From: Chryseobacterium panacisoli
Lineage (GTDB): Bacteria > Bacteroidota > Bacteroidia > Flavobacteriales > Weeksellaceae
NCBI RefSeq assembly: GCF_008274625.1
Contig: NZ_VTRU01000002.1
Location: forward strand, 496,001 to 560,000
Length of the DNA stretch: 64,000 bases
Direction: 5' to 3'
Part shown: positions 62,849-64,000 of the stretch, in pieces
Numbering within the stretch: the first letter of the stretch is position 1
Layout of the letters: each line of letters begins with the position of its first letter
Notes under the pieces: generated by a model
The model's database searches: none
Told to the model about the DNA's origin: nothing
Seen by the model: only the letters and a program-made list of their open reading frames with translations
Made by a program: the position numbers and the translations under genes

Positions 62849-64000
62849 GAAGGTAAGTCTAGGCTTTATCAGTTTCGCCACGGTGGCAGTCCATCCTGTC
62901 TGGTGGGAAGCACCTACACCACGGCCATTATCTCCATGGAAATATTCAAAGAAGGTAATATAATCTCTGAAATGTTCATCATAATTAAATTTCGGATTGC
63001 CTCCGTTGAAAGCTCTTTGCCCATGTTCATCCTTTAAAAATATAGAGCAAAGCCTTTTGCTGATATTCTGGGCCACTTCATCAAGGTTTCTTTTGTCGCC
63101 ACTTCCTGTTGGGAGTTCTACTTTAAGACTGTTTCCATAATAATAATGGAAACGTTGTAAACTTTCCACGATCAGGAAATTGATAGGAAACCATATGGGG
63201 CCGCGCCAGTTGCTGTTCCCTCCAAACATCCGGCTGTCGCTTTCTGCGGGAGTATAATATACCATATTTTCAGCTCCATGCACAGAGAATACAAAAGGAT
63301 TTTCTTCATATACTTTAGACATCGCACGGATTCCGTAAGAACTTAGAAACTCTTTTTCATCAAGCATTCTTGTGAGAACTTTTGTTAATCTGTTTTTACG
63401 TAAAATACTCATCAGATGTTTTCTGCCCTGGCCTTCCTCATCCCAATGAGAAACGAGCTTGGTGAGTTCCGGTTTGTTTTTTAGAATCCATTCCATTCTG
63501 GTTTTAAAATTGGGCATCTTTTCCAACAACCTGTGGTCTACAATTTCTACCGCGAATAATGGAATTAAGCCAACAATACTTCTTAATTTCAAAGAAACAC
63601 TGTCTCCGTTTCCAAGTTGCAATACATCGTAGAAAAATCCGTCTTCTTCATTCCACAAACCTTTCGTTCCTTCACCCAGATTTTCCATAGCTTCAGCGAT
63701 ATAAAGATAATGTTCAAAAAACTTGATCGCCATATCTTCATATACCTGATAGTATTGGGCAAGTTCCATGGCAATACGCATCATATTCAATGCATACATC
63801 GCCATCCAGCTTGTTCCGTCTGCCTGCTCAAGATGTTGACCGTCTTTTAATTCCATATTCCGGTCAAAGGCTCCGATATTATCAAGACCAAGGAAACCTC
63901 CACCAAAGATGTTTTTACCATTTTTATCCTTTCTGTTGACCCACCATGTAAAATTGAGTAACAACTTCTGAAAAACTTTCTCTAAGAATAGCAAATCCGG
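62846..64000 (-). CDS. GH63-like glucosidase, C-terminal part (partial)
   Basis: The reading frame is open to the window end (64000), so about 384 residues of the C-terminal end are visible. The sequence has an alpha/alpha-barrel character with FLGLDNIGAFDRNMELKDG, QADGTSWMAMYALNMM and WRGPIWFPINFLIVESL, the last typical of the catalytic acid/base region of the MGH1/GH63-like family, and ends in GVGASHQTGWTATVAKLI. It hydrolyses glucosidic links, with substrate uncertain. It is convergent with the OsmC gene. Confidence 0.82.
   Translation of the reverse strand, partial: PDLLFLEKVFQKLLLNFTWWVNRKDKNGKNIFGGGFLGLDNIGAFDRNMELKDGQHLEQADGTSWMAMYALNMMRIAMELAQYYQVYEDMAIKFFEHYLYIAEAMENLGEGTKGLWNEEDGFFYDVLQLGNGDSVSLKLRSIVGLIPLFAVEIVDHRLLEKMPNFKTRMEWILKNKPELTKLVSHWDEEGQGRKHLMSILRKNRLTKVLTRMLDEKEFLSSYGIRAMSKVYEENPFVFSVHGAENMVYYTPAESDSRMFGGNSNWRGPIWFPINFLIVESLQRFHYYYGNSLKVELPTGSGDKRNLDEVAQNISKRLCSIFLKDEHGQRAFNGGNPKFNYDEHFRDYITFFEYFHGDNGRGVGASHQTGWTATVAKLIKPRLTF

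Overview
The window comes from an AT-rich (roughly one-third G+C by eye) Bacteroidetes genome of the Flavobacteriia, most likely Chryseobacterium or a close Weeksellaceae relative. The evidence is the Bacteroidetes-type promoters (TTG/TTTG about 19-22 nt before TAnnTTTG), few Shine-Dalgarno sequences, SusC/TonB-like outer-membrane receptors, an OmpA protein with thrombospondin type 3 repeats, DUF4350/DUF4129/MoxR/DUF58 operon content and a Chryseobacterium-style GG-leader peptide. No tRNA, rRNA, CRISPR array or insertion sequence was seen.

Layout. 1-417: tail of a LysR regulator. 472-14463: one co-directional S10-spc-alpha ribosomal super-operon, rplC through rplQ with secY, infA, rpmJ and rpoA; rpsJ is not in its usual place before rplC. 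14547-20279: a lipoprotein gene, then a two-component cluster (response regulator, unknown protein, membrane protein, histidine kinase) followed by a three-gene envelope module of unknown function; the two transcription units start at matching operator/promoter blocks with identical spacing. 20417-23164: enolase and citrate synthase. 23173-28252: NTF2-like protein, SDR and HxlR regulator (divergent pair), AraC regulator with a membrane N-terminus, and a TonB-type receptor. 28255-28419: a small Cys-rich GG-leader peptide gene. 28666-37005: an arginine/citrulline/polyamine set (DDAH-like hydrolase, CtlX, SpeD, DUF4178, DUF350, membrane SpeE, FAD oxidoreductase, His-rich membrane protein). 36977-43620: GH43-like secreted protein and two tandem paralogous receptors. 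43774-43981: a frameshifted remnant. 44040-53310: housekeeping genes (nadD, recJ, M48 protease, ABC-F, smpB, ompA, YebC, LpxH-like). 53311-62306: glycosyltransferase, GNAT, RDD, and a SpoIIM/DUF4129/DUF4350/MoxR/DUF58 operon. 62334-64000: OsmC protein and the end of a GH63-like glucosidase.

Two patterns look least explained. First, many short linkers between co-directional genes are built from degenerate 7-base words, often as two inverted arms. At 60492-60983 such arms flank a four-helix-bundle gene of the 23S rRNA intervening-sequence (IVS) protein family, inside the MoxR-DUF58 operon, and can pair at 18 of 21 positions. This suggests an IVS-like element in an mRNA, with the gene-less linkers as its possible relatives. 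Second, the two-component cluster and the adjacent unknown three-gene module share a split operator-like block, which points to a dedicated envelope-response system.
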